From NCBI GenBank assembly GCA_002733865.1, contig NVXM01000003.1:124001-188000 (forward strand): a stretch of DNA of 64,000 nt. The letters run 5' to 3'. Under the pieces are notes generated by a model. That model was not told where the DNA came from. It saw nothing but the letters and a program-made list of their open reading frames with translations, and searched no databases. The number at the start of each line of letters is the position of its first letter. Within the stretch, counting starts at the first letter, position 1. Position numbers and translations under genes: made by a program. This DNA is from Sphingopyxis sp. (lineage in GTDB: Bacteria > Pseudomonadota > Alphaproteobacteria > Sphingomonadales > Sphingomonadaceae). Below are positions 16,368 to 23,599 of the stretch, piece after piece.

Positions 16368-16982
16368 ATGGAAAAAATGTCAGCAATGTCCCGCGATCAA
16401 AATGGCTTTACGCTGGTCGAGATGATGGTGGCGCTGTTTATTTTCTCCATGTTGGCGGTTGCTGGCGTGATCATGCTTCGATCGGCCGTTGATGGCGATG
16501 AGATAACCGCAAAAAATCTCGGCCAAATGGCAGAAATGCAGCGTTTTGTCTCATTGATGGAGGCTGACTTGAGCCAGGCACTGCCGCGAACAGCGCGAGA
16601 TGAGCGGGGCGACCGCATGCCGGCCTTCGCCAGCGAAACCAGTGGACCGAACGCGGCGTTTCTGAAATTTACGAGGGGCGGTCAAAGCAACATCAATGGC
16701 GAAGCGCGGTCCAATCTGGAGCGGGTCGAATATCGGTTGGTCGACGGAAAGCTCGAGCGATGGCGCTATCGAATGACCGACGGGGGTTCAACAGATGAGC
16801 CAGCGGTTCTATTATCGAACATTGAATCACTCGAACTACGATTTCGCGACAGGCGCGGGCAGTGGGCGAGCCGCTGGGAAGCCGGGCGGCTGGCGGAATT
16901 GCCCAGAGCAATTGAAATGGAGTTTGAGCAGCAAGGACGCCGCTACCGTCATCTGTTTCTGGTCGGGACTGGTTATTTATGA
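16368..16982 (+). CDS. gspJ: type II secretion pseudopilin GspJ
   Basis: Minor pseudopilin of the type II secretion pseudopilus tip. The prepilin signature is clear: a short basic leader, the G/F cleavage site in QNGFTLVEMMVALFIF with Glu at mature position 5, then a hydrophobic helix. 204 residues. The C-terminal half (SNIESLELRFRDRRGQWASRW) is the GspJ beta domain. It overlaps gspK by 4 bases (ATGA). No gspI, gspH or gspG precedes it, which is unusual. Confidence 0.88.
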   Translation: MEKMSAMSRDQNGFTLVEMMVALFIFSMLAVAGVIMLRSAVDGDEITAKNLGQMAEMQRFVSLMEADLSQALPRTARDERGDRMPAFASETSGPNAAFLKFTRGGQSNINGEARSNLERVEYRLVDGKLERWRYRMTDGGSTDEPAVLLSNIESLELRFRDRRGQWASRWEAGRLAELPRAIEMEFEQQGRRYRHLFLVGTGYL

Positions 16983-17974
16983 GTCGATTCCGGCAAGTTG
17001 GATCTGACGGCGAACGCGGAGCGGCGCTGCTGACGGTATTGCTGCTGGTCGCGGTGATAGCGATCTTGGCCGCGCATGGTATAGACCGGCTAGCCGGTGC
17101 GACCAAGCTTGCTTCAAACGCGCGGGAACTCTCACAGGCAAAGGCCTATCTGATCGCGGCTGAGTCGATTGGTATGGAGTCGGCCGAGCAAATCGTGTCG
17201 GCTTCACCCGGACGAACCATCAATGTCGGAGGATGGAATGGCCGGGAACAGAAAGTCCCGGTCCCCGGCGGGATTATTTCGGCGACACTGGCGGACGGAG
17301 GAAATTGTTTCAATATCAATAGTCTGGTCACCCAGCAGGAAGCGGTTCTGGCCGCTCGGCCCGTGGGTTTGGCGCAATTTGCGCGCCTTATGGTGATGCA
17401 GGGTGTTCTGGACGGCGATGCGGCCGATATAGCGGAGTCGGTCGCTGACTGGATCGACAGCGACAGCGTCGCATCACCGCGCGGCGCTGAAGATCAATAT
17501 TATTTACAGCAAGAAAACCCCTATCGCACTGCCAACACTCTGATCGTGGATGTCAGCGAGTTGCGCACGATAAAGGGCATGACCGACGAGATATTTGTTC
17601 GTTTGGCTCCATGGATATGCGCCTTGCCAACCACCGATCTCTCGCCGATCAATATCAACACCCTGCGACCGGAGCAGGCAGTCCTGCTCGCGATGCTAGG
17701 GCCCGTCCCGTCCGATCTCACGCCGGCGCGGCAGTTTCTGGGGCGGCGACCGGAGCTGGGATATGCCAGTCTGAACGATTTTTGGGCGCAGTCCTATCCC
17801 GCCAGCCTGGGAGCATCGCCAGAAGTGCAGAGCCAGATCAAACTCGCTACACGCTGGTTCCGGGTTGACCTGGCGGTTGAAATGCAAAGTGCGCTGATTG
17901 AAGAGCGCGTATTGATCGATGCCGCGCTGCAACCCGCCCGACTGGTTCACCGGCAGCGCGGTGATGCGTATTAA
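16979..17974 (+). CDS. gspK: type II secretion pseudopilin GspK
   Basis: Large tip pseudopilin of the type II secretion system, 331 residues. It lacks the usual Glu at position 5, as GspK typically does. It has a hydrophobic N-terminal helix (GAALLTVLLLVAVIAILAAH), the FNINSLV region, and the inserted domain with DWIDSDSVASPRGAEDQYY (a calcium-binding family region) and PININTLRPEQAVLLAML. It is followed by tRNA-His, not by gspL/gspM, so only the J-K pair is present at this locus. Confidence 0.88.
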   Translation: MSRFRQVGSDGERGAALLTVLLLVAVIAILAAHGIDRLAGATKLASNARELSQAKAYLIAAESIGMESAEQIVSASPGRTINVGGWNGREQKVPVPGGIISATLADGGNCFNINSLVTQQEAVLAARPVGLAQFARLMVMQGVLDGDAADIAESVADWIDSDSVASPRGAEDQYYLQQENPYRTANTLIVDVSELRTIKGMTDEIFVRLAPWICALPTTDLSPININTLRPEQAVLLAMLGPVPSDLTPARQFLGRRPELGYASLNDFWAQSYPASLGASPEVQSQIKLATRWFRVDLAVEMQSALIEERVLIDAALQPARLVHRQRGDAY

Positions 17975-17997
17975 TTCTCAATCAGTCCGCTAAATGC

Positions 17998-18027
17998 TTG
18001 ACGATTGCTAGTCGCTGTCCCTATGCA
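17998..18027 (+). promoter_or_regulatory. promoter candidate for tRNA-His
   Basis: TTGACG at 17998-18003 and TATGCA at 18022-18027 are separated by 18 bases, matching a housekeeping sigma factor promoter. The start of transcription would fall near 18034, 30 bases before the tRNA. It lies between the gspK stop and the tRNA gene. Confidence 0.45.
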
Positions 18028-18063
18028 CCGCGGCGCAATGCGGCTTTATGGCGCGCGGCTTGT

Positions 18064-18141
18064 GGCGATCGTAGCTCAGTTGGTTAGAGCGCCGGTTTGT
18101 GGTACCGGAGGTCGGGGGTTCAAGACCCCTCGATCGCCCCA
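18064..18141 (+). tRNA. tRNA-His (anticodon GTG)
   Basis: A complete cloverleaf. The acceptor arm GGCGATCG at 18064-18071 (with the histidine-specific extra G at -1) pairs with CGATCGCC at 18131-18138, and CCA is encoded at 18139-18141. The D arm contains AGCTCAGTTGG, the anticodon loop is TTGTGGT with GTG, and the T arm has GGTTCAAG. The extra G opposite discriminator C73 identifies it as histidine tRNA. Confidence 0.97.
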
Positions 18142-18151
18142 TTTTTCCCGT

Positions 18152-18206
18152 GAGAAGTAAAAGAACGGCAAGGCCACCGCTACGCGGCCTTTTGCCAAAG
18201 CTTCTC
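18152..18206 (+). terminator. nested hairpin downstream of tRNA-His
   Basis: An inner stem forms between GGCAAGGCC (18167-18175) and GGCCTTTTGCC (18186-18196). An outer stem GAGAAG (18152-18157) / CTTCTC (18201-18206) can extend it. A short T-rich run follows (CTTTATTTG). It is a likely terminator for the tRNA transcript. Confidence 0.5.
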
Positions 18207-18212
18207 TTTATT

Positions 18213-18248
18213 TGTAATTAAATTACAGCTATGGGTTATTAAATTACT
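18213..18248 (+). promoter_or_regulatory. tandem palindromic operator upstream of leucine dehydrogenase
   Basis: TGTAATTAAATTACA at 18213-18227 is a perfect 15-base palindrome. A second copy at 18234-18248 (GGTTATTAAATTACT) matches it at 12 of 15 positions. The two are 21 bases apart, i.e. two helical turns. They lie 23-58 bases before the ATG at 18271 and overlap possible -35/-10 elements (TTGTAA, TATTAA). This suggests cooperative binding of a dimeric regulator. Confidence 0.55.
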
Positions 18249-18270
18249 TCAACTTGCCAGGGATTAGAGC

Positions 18271-19320
18271 ATGAGCGTGATGTGGGATTTGCCGGATTTT
18301 GATGACCATGAAGCGGTCCATTTTTTCCATGATGCGCCCTCAGGCCTTAGCGCGATTATCGCTCTACACAGCACCCATCTCGGTCCCGGTGCAGGCGGCA
18401 CCCGTTTTTGGCACTATGAAAACCGGGAGACTGCAGTGACCGACGCGCTCCGCCTATCCCGCGGGATGAGCTTCAAGAACGCAATGGCGGGGCTGCCGCT
18501 GGGCGGTGGCAAGGCCGTGATTCTGGCTGACCGGAATCGCACCAAGACACCCGAAATGCTGGCAGCTTTCGGCCGGATGGTCGAGTCGCTTGGCGGGCAA
18601 TATGTCACCGCTGAAGACGTTGGCATAACGGCCGCCGACATGGTCGCTCTGACCAAAGAGACCAAATATGTCTCTGGCCTGCCGGTGAGCAACAGCAGTG
18701 AAGCGGGAGGTGATCCGGGACCATTCACGGCAATGGGTGTGTATCTGGGCGTGAAGGCTGCGGTCGCACATAAGCTTGGCAAGGACAATATGGACGGTGT
18801 TCATGTCGCGGTGCAGGGCGTTGGCAGTGTCGGCGGCAGACTCGCACGTTTGCTGGCCAAAGACGGCGCCAAGTTGAGCATTGCTGACATCAACATGAGC
18901 CACGCCGCTGATCTGGCAGCCGAAATCGGCGCGACGGTTGTCGGGCTTGATGAAATCATGCGAGTCGAAGCCGATGTGTTCAGTCCCAATGCTTTGGGCG
19001 CCATACTGGACAAGGTTTCGATTGCTCATCTCAATGTGCCGATTGTTGCCGGTGGTGCCAACAACCAGTTGGCTACTCCAGAGGACGGTCAGCGTATCTT
19101 CGATCGCAACATTCTGTTCGCGCCGGATTATGTGATCAATAGCGGTGGTATCATCAGTGTTGGACTAGAATATCTGGGTGATGGAGATGTCGCGGAAGTC
19201 AATCGCCGGGTCGCGATGATTCCCGAACGATTGACCGAGATATGGACGCAAAGTGCATCGCAAAAATTGCCAGACTCGGTTGTTGCCGACAATATGGCGA
19301 TGGCGTTGATCGGACGATAG
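18271..19320 (+). CDS. Glu/Leu/Phe/Val dehydrogenase family (leucine dehydrogenase-like)
   Basis: NAD-dependent oxidative deamination of a branched-chain or aromatic amino acid to its 2-oxo acid. 349 residues, the size of Leu/Phe/Val dehydrogenases rather than glutamate dehydrogenase (about 450). The catalytic Lys lies in GLPLGGGKAVIL at about residues 73-84; TAEDVGIT and the Rossmann loop VQGVGSVGGRLARLLA follow; GGANNQLA and INSGGIISV are conserved. LHSTHLGPGAGGTRFW is typical of leucine dehydrogenase. Substrate choice cannot be fixed from sequence alone. Confidence 0.88.
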   Translation: MSVMWDLPDFDDHEAVHFFHDAPSGLSAIIALHSTHLGPGAGGTRFWHYENRETAVTDALRLSRGMSFKNAMAGLPLGGGKAVILADRNRTKTPEMLAAFGRMVESLGGQYVTAEDVGITAADMVALTKETKYVSGLPVSNSSEAGGDPGPFTAMGVYLGVKAAVAHKLGKDNMDGVHVAVQGVGSVGGRLARLLAKDGAKLSIADINMSHAADLAAEIGATVVGLDEIMRVEADVFSPNALGAILDKVSIAHLNVPIVAGGANNQLATPEDGQRIFDRNILFAPDYVINSGGIISVGLEYLGDGDVAEVNRRVAMIPERLTEIWTQSASQKLPDSVVADNMAMALIGR

Positions 19321-19362
19321 CTGGCCGGGCTAACGGACAGGGTTTGCTTTTATTCTAGTCTG

Positions 19363-19872
19363 TTATGGACGCTTGCTTTGACCATTTGCATCGATAAATT
19401 CGTTTGTCCGGGTAGGTTTTTCGAATCCGTTTAGCCCCAGCCACCACTGCAAGGCGATGATCGCGCCTTTGGCCGGTTGCAGTAGACTGGCGATGAGTAT
19501 CAGGGACAAGCAAATTATGATCGCCAGATTGGTCCACATTGAAAACCCAATCTCGTTGACCATGAAGATAATGACGGGCGCCATGACATGCCCGGTCACA
19601 ATGATGGCGACATAGGCCGGGAAGTCATCGGCTTGCTGCGCTGTCCAGTCTTGGCCGCAGATGGGGCAGTGTTCGATCGGCTTGAGCAGACGAGGAAATA
19701 GTTTGCCTCCACCGCAGCTCGGGCAATGGCCTCTCAAGCCGCGGAAAGCAGCTTCCAATGCGGTTTTAGGTAAAGCCTGGCGATCAGATCTGTCGCAACG
19801 ATTGCGGCCTGCGAACTCGTCGCTGCGCATGTCATCGACGATTCTGTCGAGCAAAGTCTCAAATCCGGCCAT
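19363..19872 (-). CDS. DUF983 membrane protein
   Basis: 169 residues. It has an N-terminal zinc-ribbon-like pair CPSC ... CPIC at about residues 50-73 (GLRGHCPSCGGGKLFPRLL, HCPICGQDW), then two hydrophobic helices (about 84-105 and 112-134). The pattern matches DUF983, small membrane proteins of unknown function often near cytochrome oxidase assembly genes. It is convergent with the leucine dehydrogenase gene and monocistronic. Confidence 0.85.
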   Translation of the reverse strand: MAGFETLLDRIVDDMRSDEFAGRNRCDRSDRQALPKTALEAAFRGLRGHCPSCGGGKLFPRLLKPIEHCPICGQDWTAQQADDFPAYVAIIVTGHVMAPVIIFMVNEIGFSMWTNLAIIICLSLILIASLLQPAKGAIIALQWWLGLNGFEKPTRTNEFIDANGQSKRP

Positions 19873-20086
19873 TCATTCTACCCTGGTTACTGATCACTAA
19901 AATATCGGCTGGCGTCGTCGCCACCCGTGGCATTTGCTGGACAACGGTTTTGCGGTCCACGACCATCGATGTGGCAGATCGATCATATCGAATGTGGAGA
20001 CGGACATCGCTGTCAGAACTGTAATCGGGACATCGTGGAAAACCGGGACTCGATTACAAAACTTGGCTATACAGCATTAGAATAAA

Positions 20087-20121
20087 TTGTTAATACTGAT
20101 TTTTGATGTTTAATATATCAA
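20087..20121 (+). promoter_or_regulatory. AT-rich promoter with inverted repeat before xre
   Basis: TTGTTA at 20087-20092 and TAATAT at 20111-20116 are 18 bases apart and fit a promoter. An inverted repeat TTGAT-N9-ATCAA (20103-20107, 20117-20121) covers the -10 region. It is a plausible autoregulatory operator for the Xre protein encoded 13 bases downstream. The local base composition is much richer in A/T than the surroundings. Confidence 0.4.
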
Positions 20122-20133
20122 GTTAGGCAATAA

Positions 20134-20454
20134 ATGATCACGTCTCAACAAATGCGGGCTGCGCGGGCTCTGCTCGGTATCGATCAGCGCCGATTGGCGG
20201 AACTGGCCGGGCTTTCCTTGCCGACCATCCAGCGGATGGAGGCGTCGGACGGACAGGTCCGCGGCGTCGTGGATACGCTGGTAAAGGTCATCGGAGCGCT
20301 GGAAAGCAGCGGAATTGAGCTAATTGGTGAAAACGCCCCCAGCATCGCGATTGGACGTGGTGTGCGATTGCGCGAGACGGTTCGGCAAAAACCTAGCGGC
20401 GAAGTCGGCTCGATATTGTTCGATCAGGCCAAAGTTGACGCGAAAACAGAATGA
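20134..20454 (+). CDS. Xre-family helix-turn-helix regulator
   Basis: 106 residues. The N-terminal helix-turn-helix (about residues 5-60) reads MRAARALLGIDQRRLAELAG then LSLPTIQRMEASDG. It is followed by a short GIELIGENAP strand, a form common in small alphaproteobacterial regulators, and a basic tail. It lies 12 bases before sulP on the same strand, so the pair is likely one transcription unit and the regulator may control the transporter; no ligand domain is present. Confidence 0.85.
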   Translation: MITSQQMRAARALLGIDQRRLAELAGLSLPTIQRMEASDGQVRGVVDTLVKVIGALESSGIELIGENAPSIAIGRGVRLRETVRQKPSGEVGSILFDQAKVDAKTE

Positions 20455-20466
20455 TGAGCCTTTCCG

Positions 20467-22131
20467 GTGTATAGTTTTACGCCAAAATTCATAACGACCG
20501 TCCGTGAAGGCTATAATTTTCGCCTGTTCAAGTCTGATTCGGTTGCCGGACTGACCGTTGCGATCGTGGCGCTGCCGTTATCGATGGCGCTGGCCATTGC
20601 GAGCGGCGCTTCGCCTGACAAGGGGCTTATCACGGCGGTCTTCGCCGGATTTCTGATCTCTTTTCTGGGAGGGTCAAGAGTTCAGGTGGGCGGGCCGACC
20701 GGCGCATTCGTGGTCGTCGTCTTCAATGTGATAGCGGAGCATGGCTATGACGGATTGCTGATTGCCACGTTCATGGCAGGGCTTATTCTGATCGCTGCCG
20801 GAGCGTTCAAGATAGGGCGGCTGATCAAATTCATCCCGCATCCGGTGGTAACGGGGTTCACCGCCGGCATCGCGGTGATCATCGCTTCCAGCCAGGTGAA
20901 TGACTTTCTGGGACTGTCACTGAAGACTATTCCAGCCGCGTTTGTGCCGAAGTGGCAGGCTTATCTTGGAGCGATTTCCTCCGTGCATATCGCGACCCTG
21001 CTGGTCGGTCTTGGCGCTCTGTTTGTAATCATCACACTCAAACGGTTCGCTCCCAAGCTGCCGGGTTTCCTGATCGCGACGATTCTGGCTTCGGTAGCCG
21101 TTCCCATGCTCCATCTGCCGGTTGAGACTATTGGGACGCGGTTTCCGGATATGCTCACTTCGATTCCCATGCCCTCGTTGCCGGATATGTCGTGGAGCAG
21201 GGTTGCGGAATTGGTGCCGTCGGCTTTCACAATTGCTTTTCTCGCCGGAATCGAAGCGCTGCTTTCGGCTGTGGTGGCGGATGGCATGACCGGCACTCGC
21301 CATCGGTCCAATCAGGAACTGATAGCGCAGGGCATCGCCAATATTGGTTCGGTGCTGTTTGGCGGATTGCCAGCGACGGGCGCGATTGCGCGGACAGCGA
21401 CGAATATCAAGGCTGGTGCAAAAACGCCGGTAGCGGGCATGATGCACGCGCTTTTTGTTTTGCTGTTCATTCTCGTTGGCGGCGGACTGATGGCCTATGT
21501 ACCCATGGCCGCGCTGGCCGCCATTCTCTTCATCGTTGCCTGGGGCATGTGCGAAATTGACCGGTTCATCGCATTGTTGCGGATGCCGAATAGCGACCGT
21601 GCGGTGTTATTGCTCACCTTCGGGCTCACCATATTTGTCGATTTGACGGTGGCCATCGGTGTTGGCGTGACCTTGGCTGCGCTTCTGTTCATGGCGCGGA
21701 TGAGCGAAACCGTCCAGCTGGATAGCGCGGTTCCGTTGACCGGTGATCCCGACATCCATGCTGACGATATCGACCAGCGCGACGATCTGCCGAAAGGCGT
21801 TGAAGTGTTCCGTATCAGCGGTCCCGTCTTTTTCGGGGTGGCGGGCGAACTGCTGGACGCCATGCGAAAAATCGGACGCACGCCGAAGGTCATCATCTTG
21901 CGGATGCGCCTGGTCCCGATGCTGGACGCCAGTGGCGTGACAATGATTGAGGAATTCATTGATCAGGCCCGGCTGTCGGGGACGCAGATAATCTTGTCGG
22001 GTGTTCAAGCCCAGCCCCGTGAAATGCTTGCGCGCATTGGCTTGTCGGCCGACCAGCCAGGGATTTCCTTCCAGTCCGACTATCGGGCTGCGCTGCAGTG
22101 TGCGAGAGAATTGGCCGCACCGGATTGGTGA
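20467..22131 (+). CDS. SulP-family anion transporter with STAS domain
   Basis: 554 residues. About 12-14 membrane helices span residues 20-410. The SulP hallmark GLTVAIVALPLSMALAIASG is at about residues 28-47, and GGSRVQVGGPTGAFVVVVFN follows. A cytoplasmic STAS domain covers about 440-545 (VEVFRISGPVFFGVAGELLD, VILRMRLVPMLDASGVTMIE). The start is GTG at 20467. SulP proteins carry sulfate, bicarbonate or dicarboxylates; the substrate cannot be told here, and no carbonic anhydrase gene is adjacent. Confidence 0.9.
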   Translation: MYSFTPKFITTVREGYNFRLFKSDSVAGLTVAIVALPLSMALAIASGASPDKGLITAVFAGFLISFLGGSRVQVGGPTGAFVVVVFNVIAEHGYDGLLIATFMAGLILIAAGAFKIGRLIKFIPHPVVTGFTAGIAVIIASSQVNDFLGLSLKTIPAAFVPKWQAYLGAISSVHIATLLVGLGALFVIITLKRFAPKLPGFLIATILASVAVPMLHLPVETIGTRFPDMLTSIPMPSLPDMSWSRVAELVPSAFTIAFLAGIEALLSAVVADGMTGTRHRSNQELIAQGIANIGSVLFGGLPATGAIARTATNIKAGAKTPVAGMMHALFVLLFILVGGGLMAYVPMAALAAILFIVAWGMCEIDRFIALLRMPNSDRAVLLLTFGLTIFVDLTVAIGVGVTLAALLFMARMSETVQLDSAVPLTGDPDIHADDIDQRDDLPKGVEVFRISGPVFFGVAGELLDAMRKIGRTPKVIILRMRLVPMLDASGVTMIEEFIDQARLSGTQIILSGVQAQPREMLARIGLSADQPGISFQSDYRAALQCARELAAPDW

Positions 22132-22308
22132 GCGTGTATTTTTTTGGGAGCCATCATCTTGCCATCGAGCATGTCTTCTGTGTCCGCTGTTGGCGGTTGC
22201 GAAAGCTGGAAAATCGCAAAAACACTTGTCGCTGGGCCAAGCTTCTGCCATCGAATTGCGCGAATGACACTGGACGCGATCTAGCTCGAGGCAATCACCG
22301 CTCAATCC

Positions 22309-23025
22309 ATGCACGCTTTTGCAAACCCAACCCGTTTTTTGACGCTGGCGAAGCCGCTGACCATGTGGTTTCTGGCGGTCGGTCTGGTGCTGGTAATCTT
22401 CGGTTCCACTTACGGCTTGCTCTACGCGCCGGCCGACCGGCTGATGGGCGACAGCGTCCGTATATTATATATCCATGTGCCAACGGTATGGCTGGCAATG
22501 GGTGGCTGGACCGCCATTGCCATTGCCAGCATCATGCAGATTGTCTGGAGGCATCCTCTGGCATCCGTGGCTGCTCGCGCCGTTGCAATACCCGGCGCGG
22601 CATTTACTGCGCTCGGCTTGATAACGGGCTCCATCTGGGCCCGGCCAACGTGGGGCACATGGTGGGTATGGGACGGCCGGGTGACATCGGTGCTGGTGCT
22701 GTTCTTCCTATATCTGGCCTATATCGCGCTGGCCAATGCCAGCGGAGACAAGGGCGGCGTTTCGCGGGTCACTGCGATCTTCGGTATCGTCGGCGCGATC
22801 AATATTCCGATCATCAACCGTTCGGTGGTATGGTGGAACAGCCTGCATCAACCGGCCAGTATCACGGTTAGCGGCTCTTCGATCGATAGTGCCTTTCTAT
22901 GGCCATTGCTGGTAAATGTTATTGGCTTCAGCCTGCTGTTCGCGGCAATTGTGTTGATGCGCATGCGGACGATCCTGGCGGAGACAAAGGTCGAAGCCCG
23001 TCTCAAAAGAATGGCAGCCGAATGA
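22309..23025 (+). CDS. ccmC: heme transport / cytochrome c maturation protein CcmC
   Basis: Inner-membrane heme-handling protein that loads heme onto CcmE. 238 residues with six membrane helices. The tryptophan-rich heme-binding motif WGTWWVWDGRVTSVLVLFFL is at about residues 114-133, and conserved His residues occur in the flanking loops (YIHVPTVW). It is the first gene of a seven-gene ccm operon; ccmA and ccmB are not upstream (sulP is). Confidence 0.95.
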   Translation: MHAFANPTRFLTLAKPLTMWFLAVGLVLVIFGSTYGLLYAPADRLMGDSVRILYIHVPTVWLAMGGWTAIAIASIMQIVWRHPLASVAARAVAIPGAAFTALGLITGSIWARPTWGTWWVWDGRVTSVLVLFFLYLAYIALANASGDKGGVSRVTAIFGIVGAINIPIINRSVVWWNSLHQPASITVSGSSIDSAFLWPLLVNVIGFSLLFAAIVLMRMRTILAETKVEARLKRMAAE

Positions 23026-23153
23026 ACCACTGGCCTTTTGTCTTTGCCTCATATGCCATAGTGCTGCTTTGCACGGTCGCCGTTATCGTGGTCAGCTATG
23101 CGGCCATGCGCAAGGCAGAAAAAAAGGCAGAGCAATTGGGTAAACGAAAATGA
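23022..23153 (+). CDS. ccmD: heme exporter protein CcmD
   Basis: 43-residue single-span membrane protein: MNHWPFVFASYAIVLLCTV opens a hydrophobic helix, followed by a Lys/Glu-rich cytoplasmic tail. It overlaps ccmC (ATGA) and ccmE. Size, topology and position match CcmD, which helps release heme-loaded CcmE from CcmABC. Confidence 0.9.
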   Translation: MNHWPFVFASYAIVLLCTVAVIVVSYAAMRKAEKKAEQLGKRK

Positions 23154-23599
23154 AAGCGAAGCATCAAAGACTGACCTTGGTGCTGCTGGCGCTCGTTGCC
23201 CTGGTCGGTGCCGGGCTGCTGGCTGCTTATGCGCTGCAGGATCAGGCGAGTTATTTCTACACGCCGACAGATATTGCGGAACGCAAGCCGGAAACGGGCA
23301 AGGCTATCCGGTTGGGCGGTATGGTTGAAGAAGGCTCGATTCAGAGATCTGCCGATGGCGTGACAGTAGAATTCATTGTCCAGGATGGTACGGCGCAGCA
23401 GCCCGTCACCTTTACCGGCATTACCCCGGATCTTTTTGTCGAAGGCTCGGGCGTGGTGGCTGACGGAAGGCTTGATGCCAAAGGCATGTTTGTAGCCGAG
23501 ACTTTGCTTGCCAAGCATGATGAAAATTACGTTCCGCGTGAGTTGGAAGGGATTGATATGACCGCTGGCCAGCACAAGACGGAAACTCTTGTTCAATGA
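23150..23599 (+). CDS. ccmE: cytochrome c maturation protein CcmE
   Basis: Periplasmic heme chaperone with an N-terminal anchor, 149 residues. The heme-linking His lies in LLAKHDENYVPRE at about residues 121-133. RLGGMVEEGSIQR and the FTGITPDLFVEGSGVVADGR strands form the OB-fold. It overlaps ccmD and ccmF. Confidence 0.96.
   Translation: MKAKHQRLTLVLLALVALVGAGLLAAYALQDQASYFYTPTDIAERKPETGKAIRLGGMVEEGSIQRSADGVTVEFIVQDGTAQQPVTFTGITPDLFVEGSGVVADGRLDAKGMFVAETLLAKHDENYVPRELEGIDMTAGQHKTETLVQ

Noticed and set aside
22098-22871. 257-codon plus-strand frame over the sulP end and ccmC
   Set aside because: Cys/Arg-rich text typical of an off-frame read of ccmC; ccmC in the other frame has the heme motif.
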